Source: Triplophysa rosa (taxonomy: Eukaryota > Chordata > Actinopteri > Cypriniformes > Nemacheilidae). Taken from it: a DNA stretch of 64,000 bases. The notes beneath the pieces are model-generated. The model saw only the letters and a program-made list of their open reading frames with translations. It searched no databases and was not told the DNA's origin. The stretch spans positions 16,465,093 to 16,529,092 of the forward strand of contig NC_079907.1 of the NCBI RefSeq assembly GCF_024868665.1, written 5' to 3'. Position numbers and translations under genes: made by a program. Below are positions 1 to 10,860 of the stretch, in pieces. Positions within the stretch are counted from its first letter, which is position 1, and every line of letters starts with the position of its first letter.

Positions 1-368
1 CTGACTAGAAGCTTTTCTATGACTGATAGTATTTTAATGGTGGCTTCAATTCACACCTGATCAATTTACTTCATTTACAAGTATTTGGTGGTTGTATTAT
101 TGACAGGTAAAAGCCTAAACCTTAAATATATGATGACCCAATTTTTTCCGATGTATTTCCAAGAAAAAAACATAGTCTTGTATTCCGAACAATATGGTCG
201 TTTCAATCGCTGAATCAAAAATGTATGAGAATTTAATGTCAAAGCTCTATAACAGACAATTAATCGTCATAATCGTCAAAGCCCCAAAACAGACAATTAA
301 TCGTCATAATCGCAATGATTTATTAGACAATTAATCGTCAATCAAATTTCATAATCGTGACAGCCCTA
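1..368. mobile_element. hAT-like non-autonomous element, cut by the window start
   Basis: Ends with ATAATCGTGACAGCCCTA, the inverted end of the complete copy at 44331-44975, and shares its internal sequence in reverse orientation. A short internal segment (…ACAGACAATTAATCGTCATAATCG) is duplicated near 255-315, absent from the other copy. The outer end is outside the window. Confidence 0.8.
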
Positions 369-703
369 AGTATAAATGAGCCGTGACAGACAGGCTGTGC
401 GCACGCACGTTTACATGTTTACTTGCAGCTTTGAGTGTACTGACGGCTGTGACGTTATTGCCTGCGTCAGGGGCAACAGAAGATCGACTTGGAATCTGGA
501 TCGGTGAGACTGACCGGCAGGTCATTGGTCCTGGCCGATCATGCGAAAACTGGCCGATTCTGGTCTCTGGCCAGTCAATCGGTACACCTTTACTTATAAT
601 CCACCATTTTTTACACTTTTTTAAAAAACAAGTTATTTTTAAGATCATGTCATGTAATCAAAAAGCTGAAAGAATGAGGCAGCTTGATTTTAGGCATAGA
701 CAC
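369..703. other. Unassigned intronic or intergenic spacer
   Basis: Open reading frames here are short and show no recognisable protein. I see no strong repeat structure. The last eight bases are the left TSD of the next element. Confidence 0.5.
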
Positions 704-1762
704 TAGGGCTGAAACGATTCCTCGAGTAACTCGAGTAATTCGAATACAAAAAATCATCTAGGCAATTTTTGTTGCCTCGAAGCCTCGTTTAATCCATTTA
801 ACTACAGTACACACGGAGCACTGCGTTTCCCCACGGACCGTTATTACTGACGCACAGCCCGCTAAACTCTATTCATGTTACAGGGCTCTCAAGTCTCACG
901 CATTCACCGTGAGTCACACGCATTTTAGTCTGTTCACACGCTCACACGTATTTCTCATGCTGATAAATAACTGATAGCTTATTGAAATGGTGAATTGCTA
1001 TTTTACTTAGTTTTAGTCTGTTTTGCGAGTGAAACTTGTTTTCCGGCTGCATTGAGTCCATATAACTAGATTCGGACTAGTGGATGCCGAATCATGTTAT
1101 TTACACATGTCATCTGGCTGTTCTTCATGTCTGTGTGAATGAACTGCACAGTTTAACGTGCTACACGTGTGATGCTCATGAATTTGTCTGCGTCTGCACT
1201 TTATGAGGACATGAACACATGAACTTCATTTCCAGAGTGGTTCGATTACTGAGTGAAGCTAACACACTGAAAAATAAGCGTCTTCCGACGACCTGCCACA
1301 ATAAAAGTCTGGTTAACTCGGTATTTTTATGTGGACAACTATATTACTATTTAATAGTAAAAAAAGAAACTAAAACTAATTTAGATAAACTAAATGCATC
1401 ATGCATAAGCTGAACTTAGTTGTTTACCTTCGAAATTATTCTTTCTATTTTTATGAATGTTTCATATTTATACATTTGTATTAGGCCTATATTGCATTTT
1501 GAATGTAATATGGCAATGGAATGTACTAAATGGGTTCAGTTTTCACAGATATTAATGCATGCAATTTCAGCAATAAATATGTTATTTTTTTCTAAAACGG
1601 ACACAAATTTTGTTCATTTTAAGAGACCTTTCTTATTTTCTCTTGTATATTTAGTATTGCTCTTTACTAAAGAAAAATTATTTATTATCCGAATACCCGA
1701 TTAATCGATGGAAAAATCTGTAGAATACTCGATTACTACAATAATCGATAGCTGCAGCCCTA
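704..1762. mobile_element. hAT-like non-autonomous element (family A) with 8-bp TSD
   Basis: Bounded by TAGGGCTGAAACGATTCCTC and ...ATCGATAGCTGCAGCCCTA, flanked by perfect ATAGACAC duplications at 696-703 and 1763-1770. A second full copy is inverted at 34866-35867, and fragments lie at 26711-27354 and 27862-27990. No transposase is visible, so mobilisation in trans is inferred. Confidence 0.85.
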
Positions 1763-2350
1763 ATAGACACATTGCGACACAGACAATCATAAATTAAACC
1801 CATCGCGACGTGGGTAGTGTATTCAGCGTTGAATAACTTATTCTGATGTAGGGCTGCAACTAACGATTATTTTGATAATCGATTAGTTGGGCGATTATTT
1901 TTTCGATTAATCAGATGAAATGTAATTTCATCTTTTGCTTATAATAAGTAAATCAGATATGGGAAAAGTATACACAACTGAACTCATTAGCCTTCTCCCA
2001 AAATGTTGTGAATATCTCCATAATTAATACACCTGGTGAGTTGATTCAGGTGTGTCATATTAGAAGCAACTGACAATAGTCTCTCCCAAACGTGGGAGCG
2101 AGGGGAGGGTCGGCCAAGGAAATCATTGTTTTGTGCCATGAAAAGTGAGATATTTGTGATTCAAATGTAGTGAAGTACAGTAAAATTAAACAGAAAAAGT
2201 ACAAATACTCAAAAAGTGTACTTAAGTACAGTTCTTAAGTAAATGTACTTCGTTACCCACCTCTGAACTAAATAAACCACCAAATCAGGGTATTTAGCCT
2301 ATTATGTACTTTGCAAAGTGCAAACGCCACAAATTGGGTTTTACTAATAT

Positions 2351-3408
2351 TAGGGATGGGCATTTCTGATCATATTTCATTTCGAGTACGGGACAGGTTT
2401 GAAAAACGAGTACTCGATTAATTGGGTGCGGGGCATTAGAGGGGGCGGGGCGTGTCCCCCATACCATGGTGACAATGAAAATATTTTAATTACAACACTG
2501 ATACGAAAATTTATGTTAATAAAACTATAAGATTGAGTAAATAATTAAATCGACACAGTGAATTTTTAATAATCTAACAATCAATGTTTTTGAAAACAAA
2601 GTAAACATTTAAAAGAAATATCAGCGTGAGATGAAACGTCATCTCTGCCCTGTCACATTTCTGTCTGTCAGTGTCTGACGGTAAAGTCTCTTATGCTCGT
2701 CTGACAAGTCTGTCTGATAGTAGTGGTCTCACCTGACATTTTGTGTCCAAATATACTGGTGCGGAGCAGGGTGAGCGTTTTTAATCCATTCAATTTCTTA
2801 TGAACTTCAGCGCACGTTCACGTGGCGCTCGCGGAGAAGAGGAATACTCGCTTTGCTCCGCGAGCGCAACGCGAGCTCAGCTTCCATGGGAATGGATTGA
2901 AAACGCTCGCCCTGCCCGCGAGCGGCGCGAATACAACAAACAGAAATTCTGTGCACACTGGATGCAGCGCAAAGAGACGCAACAAACGTCCAGTTTCTTT
3001 TTGCTTTCGCCATGTTGCATCGCGCCGCTCGCGTGCGGTGTACCGTTAGACAGAGTGTAAGATGATAACGGATCAAACTTGTAGTAGATTTGTATGTTTT
3101 GTATGCTGCTTGGCGCCGTACATTTTGCACTAGACTGTATTTTCATCAGGTTTATCAAAGTGAAACCAAGCATCGCTGTGCGCTTTCAATATGCCCTTCT
3201 GTGCTCCGGACTTGACTCTGGACGAGCAAACTCTCGCAACGCAACAATCAAATTTCTGGGCACAACCCGAAATGCCAGCATAACCAATCAGAAAGAAAGA
3301 AAATAATTAAAAACTGTATTTAAACCCCCAATCGATCATCGTTTTCACTATCGATCGTCACTGTCGCGTTCGAGTACTCGAGTAATCGAGTACTCGTGCC
3401 CATCCCTA
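2351..3408. mobile_element. Nested hAT-like element (family C)
   Basis: Starts TAGGGATGGGCATTTCTGAT and ends CGAGTACTCGTGCCCATCCC TA, with perfect TSD ACTAATAT at 2343-2350 and 3409-3416. It inserted into the 1849-3966 element after that one was in place. The interior at 2790-3060 is GC-rich and has overlapping small ORFs with no recognisable domain. Confidence 0.85.
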
Positions 3409-3494
3409 ACTAATATAATCTTTAATTTCATCATTTAAAACACCTCTCCCCTTTAAACTTTAAAACTGCGCAGCTTGAAGAGATGCATGCAAAA

Positions 3495-3815
3495 CACGTC
3501 TGACTTTAAAACGGCGCACCTCACGCTGCACGGAGAGACGCATGCACCGAGAGACACGTCTGACTTTAAAACAGCACAACTTGTGCTGCACGGAGAGACG
3601 CATCCACGGAGAGACACGTGTGACTTTAAAACTGCGTCACTCGTGCTGCACGGAGAGACACGTGTGACTTTAAAACTGCGCACCTCGCGCAGCATGGAGA
3701 GACACGTGTGACTTTTAAACTGCGCATCTCGCGCTGCACGACGAGACGCATCCACGGAGAGACACGTCTGACTTTAAAACTGCGCAGCTCATGCTGCACG
3801 GAGAGACACATCTAA
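3495..3815. repeat. Minisatellite with alternating 60- and 44-bp units
   Basis: CACGTSTGACTTTAAAAC recurs at 3495, 3555, 3615, 3659, 3703 and 3763. Spacings are 60, 60, 44, 44 and 60 bases; the longer units carry an extra 16-base piece with GCATSCACSGAGAGA. It lies inside the family B hAT. The ORFs across it are repeat artefacts. Confidence 0.85.
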
Positions 3816-3974
3816 AACGGTAATTTTAAAAGGGAAGAAAATGCACTTGATTTATAACTGCGCAGCTCGCAAGTGATGTCACAGACCAACTAATCGATAA
3901 TGAAATTCGTTGACGAATTTCATTATCGATTATTATCGATTTTATCGATTAGTTGTTGCAGCCCTATTCTGATG

Positions 3975-4809
3975 ACAGAAAATGAAACTGTGATTCATAT
4001 TTTGAATTGTAATACTGTTGGTTTCATGTGGTAATCTCTAAAAAAAATAATTTAGAAACTGATGAGCAACACCTGCTGTTCGCGGCTGCACTTGCAACCA
4101 GGCGAAGCTTATTTTACGTCTTAAAAAAGAGCGCTTTACACACACAGATCTAAAGTTAAGACGGACTGCTCCTGTGAGGGACTGTACAATTTCTAAAAGA
4201 CAGACTTTAAAATGTGGACTCAAGCATCTCAAGCAAAAAGGTAACAAACATTAAACAACTTGGACTGAATGTGCTCATAGTTTAAACGGAGATTACACTG
4301 TTTTAAAAGGGAGTTCAAATAGATTTCATGTAAACGTCAAAACACTGTATGGTCTTCAATAAAAACGCGAGACAATAAACTGGATTTAAGAGGATTCTTT
4401 ACTGTATTTTTACCGACTTGTTGTCAAAATCTGTTGGAATATATCACGTGACGTGGACTTGGACTACATTTCTCATCTGATATGCTTGGTGTACTGTAGG
4501 TTTTTCTTCCACTTATCATCTTTTTAATAAAACAGAGAGAGAATGTCTAAAAGGCAGCTTTAGCATGTGACTTTTAGTATAATGTTTATAAGATTAATGG
4601 CCAGCTTTATGATATGTGCATGCACTCGCCGCTCGTGCAACCCTTTGCAGTTCGCTTTTAAATACAACAAACATTATGATTTACAACATCTTTAAATAGC
4701 ACACAATCTACATCATGTAAAGATATTGAAAACCCTCCATGATTTTCAAATTGCTCATTGGTTTACGGTCATAACATAATCAATAAAGTTGCTAAATATC
4801 TGTTGTCAA
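3975..4809. other. Spacer with no assigned feature
   Basis: AT-rich sequence without a long ORF. A segment around 4040-4250 could be an old repeat, but I cannot name it. Confidence 0.4.
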
Positions 4810-5735
4810 TAGTGTTGTCACGGTACCAAAATTTAAGTAGTCGGTACCAATACCAGTAAAATTCCACGGTTCTCGGTACCAATTTCGGTACCAAAGCAAA
4901 ACACCAGTACATGCTAATTGAACACAATTTTATTAAAAAAGCTCATTGTTAATTTAAATGTATAGAAAGCAATGCCATTTTGTATACATGAAGTATAAGT
5001 TAATTGTTGCTGAAACTGTTGTGTGCTCACTGGGGTCTTTCATGCTGATGATCATCCTCCTCAGTCTGCTGCTGTAGAAGACAAATAGAATAAACTTCAG
5101 TAAGTCAACTGACTGAACAAACATGCATATGCAATATAAAAACAAACATCAGTTTTTATACTGATTTACACAAGATTACTTACATTAAGGTAACTGTATA
5201 TTAAAATAATAAATGCAACAGATATATTTTTCTTTAGTTTAAATGTGGCTTTTTAAACCTAATAAAGTTACAGTATCTATCCAAGACATACACATTGCTA
5301 GTCATACAGTTAGTGTGATAGTTTTAGCACATAGATTTCAGATAGGCCTATATAAAATAGGTACTGTAAACCCCATCCTGTCCTCCCATTTATTTTACCC
5401 CATTACAGTTATAAAAGCATTAAATGGTTAATAAGGACACTTCACTGGATTAGCATTGGCGCTAACAAATTAACACGCAAACAGGGACGTTTATTTTAAT
5501 GTAACCTTTAAATTTAACATTATGCTACAACATTCATAATGCAAACGCGAACAGAATTTGAAACTTACCGCTTGAACTTGTTAACTTAAATCCGGATGCT
5601 TCCTCCTTTCACTACAAAACTCTGTTTGTTTTCTTCGTGATATGACTTGAATCTGAAGTATTTCTGTATGCATCTCTTGTGGATCGGAGCTGCGCTTATC
5701 CGCTCATCATCAGAGCAGTGCAGTGTTGGCTTGCT
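4810..5735. mobile_element. Truncated hAT-like element (family D)
   Basis: Begins TAGTGTTGTCACGGTACCAA. Its body matches, inverted, the complete copy at 55609-56650 (shared segments include the stretch near 5570-5700, matched around 55790-55930). The right end is missing; the sequence runs instead into a TTTA-rich tract and an L2-type tail. Confidence 0.75.
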
Positions 5736-5737
5736 CA

Positions 5738-5935
5738 CCGGGAGACTGCATTTATTTATTTATTTATTCATTTATTTATTAGATATTATTTATTATAATG
5801 ATCTTGCTTGGTCTATAAACACCATGCACTGTGCTGTGTTTTACCTTTCTGTGTTTTTCTTATTTGCTCCTGTAAAGCTGCTTTGGAACAATGCACATTG
5901 TGAAAAGCGCTATATAAATTGAATTGAATTGAATC
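5738..5935 (+). mobile_element. L2-type LINE 3' tail
   Basis: A (TTTA)n tract is followed by a segment ending AAAGCGCTATATAAATTGAA plus TTGAA repeats, the characteristic 3' end of fish L2 LINEs and their dependents. It is 5' truncated, with no coding part. Confidence 0.7.
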
Positions 5936-6019
5936 ATGTCTTATTGCATCTAGGGCGCTTTCTCACCTTTAGTTAGGTTCATTTGGTCTGGACCAATTAA
6001 AAAAAATGATACATTGTAG

Positions 6020-7491
6020 TAGTGTTGTCACGATACTGGAATTTCTAACTTCGATTCAATACCTAAAAAAATATCGATATTCGATACCATTTTCGATACC
6101 ACGGGGAATAAACTGCCATAGCAATAAGGCCCTAATAAGCAATAGCAATATAAGCCTTTTTAATTTTTATTTGAAGTTAAATTGAACAAGACTAGACAAT
6201 GAGGTATATATTTTTACATTATTTATTAATTGTTAATCTAATGTTAATTTTACGAATACATTTACTATTTAAAATCAAAGTTGTATTTGTCAGTATTAAT
6301 GGACCAGACCCTGTTGAAAAAACCAGCCTATGCTGGTTTGGTATGTTTTGATGCTGGTTTGCTGGTTTGTGCTGGTTTAAACTGTTCATGTGCTGGTTTA
6401 AGATGGTCATATGCTGATTTAAGATGGTTCTTAGCTGGTTTAAGATCAAACCAGCATCGATCAAAACATACCTTACCCAGCATATACTGGATTTTTCAAC
6501 AGGGGAGCTTACATAAATAGTTGTATTTTTTAACTAACATTTAAAAGAGATTAATAAATACTTGAACAAATGTCTTGCTCATTCATTGTTCGTTAATGTT
6601 AGTTAATAGCCTACATTTTTATTTGGCTAAATTGGCTTTTATTCACATAGGCCCATACTGTAATCATTGATCAGCGCACATATAGACAGAAACGCAAACT
6701 TAAACGCAAGAACTGTTGCAGAGACTCCGCACTGGACATCTTTCTAACATTAACAACTTTTAACCGGAGCGAATGAGACGAGTGGATGAAATCATTGAAC
6801 AGCGCACACACACAGAGCGCTATGGTAAACACTGGAGTGCAAACGTGTATCACACGCGAGAACTGTTGCGGAGACTTTACTCGCACCAGCATTATTTCAA
6901 ACATCAAATTAACCGGAGCGAACGAGACGAGTGGATGAAATCATTGATGAGCGCACATAAAGACAGAAACGCGTGCATTAAACATGAGAACTGTTGCGGA
7001 CTGTGTACTAACATAAACAACATATAACCAGGGCGAACGAGACGAGTGGATGAAATCATTGATGAGCGCACATAAAGACAGAAACGCGTGCATTAAACAT
7101 GAGAACTGTTGCGGAGACTCTGTACTAACATAAACAACAAGCAGGGCGAATGAAACGAGTGGATAAAATTATTGATCAGCGCACATACATGGATCGCTAT
7201 GGTAAACACGGGAAGCGTAACGAGTGTGCACCACGCCAGATATGTTACTGAGACTGGCCATCTTTTCTAACATAAACACGATTTAACTGCCACAAACGAG
7301 TCAAGTATGTGAGAGGAGGCGGGGCTCTGTTGTTATGCGTTCACGTGCAGTGTGTGTTAACTCACTGTCGGAAAAGAGAAAGAGAGCGGGAACGCGCAGC
7401 TGATATCGATACGTGGGACATGGGTATTGGAACCGTTTCAGATTCTTCAGTATCGATACTTATCGAAATATCGATATTTTTGACAACACTA
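6020..7491. mobile_element. hAT-like element (family E), copy 1
   Basis: TAGTGTTGTCACGATACTGG ... TATTTTTGACAACACTA, with perfect TSD CATTGTAG at 6012-6019 and 7492-7499. It contains the CCCTGTTGAAAAA MITE (6309-6504) and about 120-bp tandem units (6665-7260) built on GAGACGAGTGGATGAAATCA and GAGAACTGTTGCGGA. The near-identical copy 22660-23974 has fewer units. Confidence 0.88.
6309..6504. mobile_element. Palindromic MITE with CCCTGTTGAAAAA ends, nested in family E
   Basis: CCCTGTTGAAAAAACCAGC at the left is inverted as ...ATTTTTCAACAGGG at the right. The inside is a string of degenerate GCTGGTTT repeats. The same insertion sits at 22924-23098 in copy 2, so it predates the spread of the host element. 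Confidence 0.75.
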
Positions 7492-7499
7492 CATTGTAG

Positions 7500-8680
7500 C
7501 ATTTTTCAGCGGTGTTGGTTCCCTTTCACACCACACTGATTGCTTTGGTCCGAACCAGTTGAAACGAACCAAAATGCAGTCACGTGACAACACGTGGAAC
7601 TTGTACATCCCGCACTTGGATGTACTGCTGGCGGAGTTTCTTTACCTTAACCCGGCACTGTTCCACAGATCTATTAAGCCCCCTTTCCCTGAGTTGTTTG
7701 CTAAACAATGAAAATATCTTGCTGTTCAGGAGTTTTCGAAAGTCGGGATGTAATAGGAATGTTTTAAGAAAAATTTAAAATGCTGTTCGAATATTTGTAT
7801 TTTTCATAAGAATAAAAACTGCGTCACCACAGGATTAAGTTACCGCTACAGAAGACCTTAGTGTTGTCACGTCTTATTTAATGCTTCTTCAATTCATTTG
7901 TAATGATTTTATAATATACAGAAAATATTAAAAAATCATTTGTATGTGTTCCTAAATCTTTGTTCACTCAGATCGCAAGCTAGTTTAAATATTTTAAGTT
8001 TACACACTGGATGCCCGTATCGCGTGTTATGCTCGGCTCACATATTAAAATGTTTAAAAACTGGTGAGACAGAGTTTGTTAACATTACTTACATTAGGTA
8101 TAAAAATACCAACGTAATATTAGAAGATTAACAATAATTAATTTATTACCATAACTTGTTCAGAGCGGTTGTTCTTGGCAAATTCATATTCGTTTGTTAA
8201 AAATATATTAAGTAATGCTAATTTCAACAACATGAAAATGTACATTTCACTGCAACTAATGTTAATGAATTTGGCCTTAGCATAAGACTGGCACCTTTTT
8301 CCAAATCTAAAGCCTGAATTTTCCTTTTAAGAAGTTCAAATAGGGTCGTCACCTTCAAGTTACATCCTGTAAATAAGTTTGCACGGTCGCGTAATTAACA
8401 GGGAAACAAGCATTACATGGCTCCGTCTTTGTTGCGGGGTAAATTTTAGGATCTGAACAGTCAGCATGGAGGTATCAAGCCCGTTTACTTTATCAACATT
8501 ATAAACAATAAAGCCAGATATTCTTGTCAGATGGGTTTTGTTAGCGGGAGTTACAAGAGCAGCGGGTTTCTCCGATGTCAGCATGTTAACCGGTTGAGGA
8601 ACGTTCACAGTAAAATAGACCTATATGCTTGTTTTTCTTATCAAGAACATGCAAAACAAAATGAACAAGATAACCATATA
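7500..8680. other. Spacer with remnants of a MITE interrupted by family E
   Basis: GCGCTTTCTCACCTTTAG near 5953 and TTCCCTTTCACACCACACTG near 7520 look like the two ends of an older miniature element split by the 6020-7491 insertion. Beyond about 7600 I see no gene and no clear repeat. Confidence 0.45.
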
Positions 8681-10526
8681 CAGGGCTCTAGACTAACATT
8701 TTGCACTGATGCGCCTAACTTTTTTTCTTAGGTGCACCAGCACAAAAGTTAGGTTCACCCAAATTTTCGACCGCATCGCATTTAACACCGCAGTTTTACC
8801 AGTTCACTTTTTTTAAAATCGCTGTCCATATAGGCAAAATTGACTTGTAAATGATTAACTAACAATCTGGTCAACATAAAGTTCTTTATTTGAAGCACAA
8901 TTCTTTACAAGAATGTACTTACTGAAAAAGTGTTGGTGCTTAAAGTGCTTCACTGAACTCTTTTCATCTTCTCTCATCATCCGCGGCTACATACACTCTG
9001 TTTAACTGACGGGCCTTTAGGCTCCTCACCTCTCTGTCTGACTGCAGCACACGCATTTTCACACGTACACACCAGAGGTTGCGATAGACTTTTTATTGTC
9101 TGTCATTTTGACTGACAGGCTCCTAAAAAATCCGTCATAATCTATTATTACTCGTCACTATGGTGCCAGGTGGCATTAAGTGGTGATTGGTATGTTCGTG
9201 ACGTCATCACGTTGTACTTGCGTCTCGGAACTTTGTATTTTAATACAACTGAATGCCCAATAAAGCCGTTGTTGTTTATATTCATCTATATATTTAATGT
9301 TTTAATGTTTATGTTCATATGTGATTCGATCTGGGAAAACCCAACACATGGTGCAAATTTATATATTACAGTTTTTGATACCATATTCAAGCCCTTTCCA
9401 AATCAGTTTTTATTTTGCTCATACCTTGTGTATGTAACAAAAGTTATGGCTGAGGTCGGCTGAAGCGCTAGGATTTTCAGGAACGGAATTTGGAGGAAAA
9501 CGGGTTTACAGTTAAGTGATGAAAATAAAAGCACAACAGTCCAGTATCACAAGTAAAAGTCACTTTACAGTGGTAAAAGACTTACTCTAATAACAATTTA
9601 ATATCTAAAAATCTAAAGTCTAAAAATACTGTACAAAACCGTTTGAATAAAACGAAAGGAAAATGGTGCAGGGCACACTTAAAGAACGAGAGCTCTGCCA
9701 TTATCACCACAAGGAAACTAGCAAACATTACGGACAACAACTAATAAGCAGAGAAGCAAGTTTTACCTTGTTTATCATGTGCATAGTGTCTGGACTTTTG
9801 ATCATCCCTTGTATGTTTTGCGATCGCGGTCCGGCTGGCATGAGCAGTGGACTGGGGATAACTCCCGGTGCTGCAGACAGGGAGCTCTGTCATCTCACGA
9901 AAACATTGTATAAAAACTTTGCATGCCGTAGTTTACACAGGACTGGCAGGAAATGTGCAGTGATACTCCTTCATTCTTCATGTTATGTGGTTAACTTGGA
10001 TAGGTGAACTGTCTTTCCCGCGTCCCAGCGCGACATCCGACGGGTTTTCTCAGATCGCATCACATATGTCTAGTCGGTAACAATGACAGGTGAAAACACG
10101 CACGTCCCTTCGCGAGCATATCACGCTCTAATGAAGGGTAACAGGGAATTGCCCTCATTGTAATCCGTCAAAATGTCTGACGGACGGATGGCCTTCAGAT
10201 TTTTCTGTCACTGGTAAAAAAATCTGTCAATGACAGAGAATTTTCGGTTAACGCGACCTCTGGTACACACACGTACAGGAAAATCCTGACCACGGCCAAT
10301 CAGAGGGGGGTCCGCTCTTCACTATCTCTGATTGGTTTAGACCACGATGTGTCTGTTGTTGAATCACAGGGAGACTTTCAGAGTCGCAGAGACTTTTTTC
10401 TCCCTCGAACGGCTGGTCGCACCGTTGCGACCTCCGATTTTTTTTTAGTCGCACATGCAACTTTATTTCTCAATGGTGCGACTAAAAAAAAATCGGAGGT
10501 CGCAATTGGTCTCACTCTAGAGCCCT
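8681..10526. mobile_element. TIR element with CAGGGCTCTAGA ends
   Basis: CAGGGCTCTAGACTAAC at 8681 is inverted as CTCTAGAGCCCTG at about 10514-10526. It contains a perfect 30-bp hairpin near the right end. A TSD is not evident, because a minisatellite abuts the right end. Short ORFs inside match no family I know. hAT affiliation is a guess. Confidence 0.65.
10425..10505. repeat. Perfect 30-bp inverted repeat (hairpin), 21-base loop
   Basis: Left arm 10425-10454 (TTGCGACCTCCGA, nine T, AGTCGCAC) is exactly complementary to the right arm 10476-10505. It lies just inside the right end of the CAGGGCTCTAGA element and is probably part of its subterminal structure. Confidence 0.9.
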
Positions 10527-10531
10527 GTTAT

Positions 10532-10831
10532 TATGTTGGCTTGACAGAGCCAACATACTGATCTTGTATCTAAGATTATTATGTTGGCTTGACAGAGCCA
10601 ACATACTGATCTTGTATCTAAGCTTATTATTATGTTGGCTTGACAGAGCCAACATACTGATCTTGTATCTAAGCTTATTATTATGTTGGCTTGACAGACC
10701 CAACATACTGATATTGTATCTAAGCTTATTATGTTGGCTTGACAGAGCCAGCATACTGATCTTGTATCTAAGCTTATTATGTTGGCTTGACAGAGCCAAC
10801 ATACTGATCTTGTATCTAAGCTTATTATGTT
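10532..10831. repeat. 48/51-bp minisatellite, each unit with a stem-loop
   Basis: TATGTTGGCTTGACAGAGCC starts units at 10532, 10580, 10631, 10682, 10730 and 10778, with a partial at 10826. Each unit contains TGTTGGCT-TGACAG-AGCCAACA, an 8-bp stem. The stem sequence resembles, inverted, the GGCTTTGTCAAGCCAACATA found at 15573 and 18268, linking it to the larger repeat at 12721-18320. Confidence 0.88.
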
Positions 10832-10860
10832 GGCTCTCAAACTACATCCACCAAACTTTC

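Larger units (their letters stand above)
1849..3966. mobile_element. hAT-like element (family B) with another hAT nested inside
   Basis: TAGGGCTGCAACTAACGATT at the left and ATCGATTAGTTGTTGCAGCC at the right are imperfect inverted ends. The flanks TTCTGATG (1841-1848 and 3967-3974) are a perfect 8-bp TSD. The body is interrupted by the element at 2351-3408 and contains the minisatellite at 3495-3815. No transposase ORF. Confidence 0.85.

Noticed and set aside
9663..10007. 114-residue ORF with a hydrophobic stretch (TLFIMCIVSGLLIIPCMF)
   Set aside because: It lies inside a TIR element, resembles no protein I know, and has no visible splice or promoter support; kept as unexplained rather than called a gene.
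10512..10802. Minus-strand ORF with repeated MLALSSQHNK motif
   Set aside because: Translation of the 48/51-bp minisatellite.
10532..10831. Regular repeats that could suggest a CRISPR array
   Set aside because: Units are contiguous with no unique spacers, in a eukaryotic genome beside transposons; a minisatellite.
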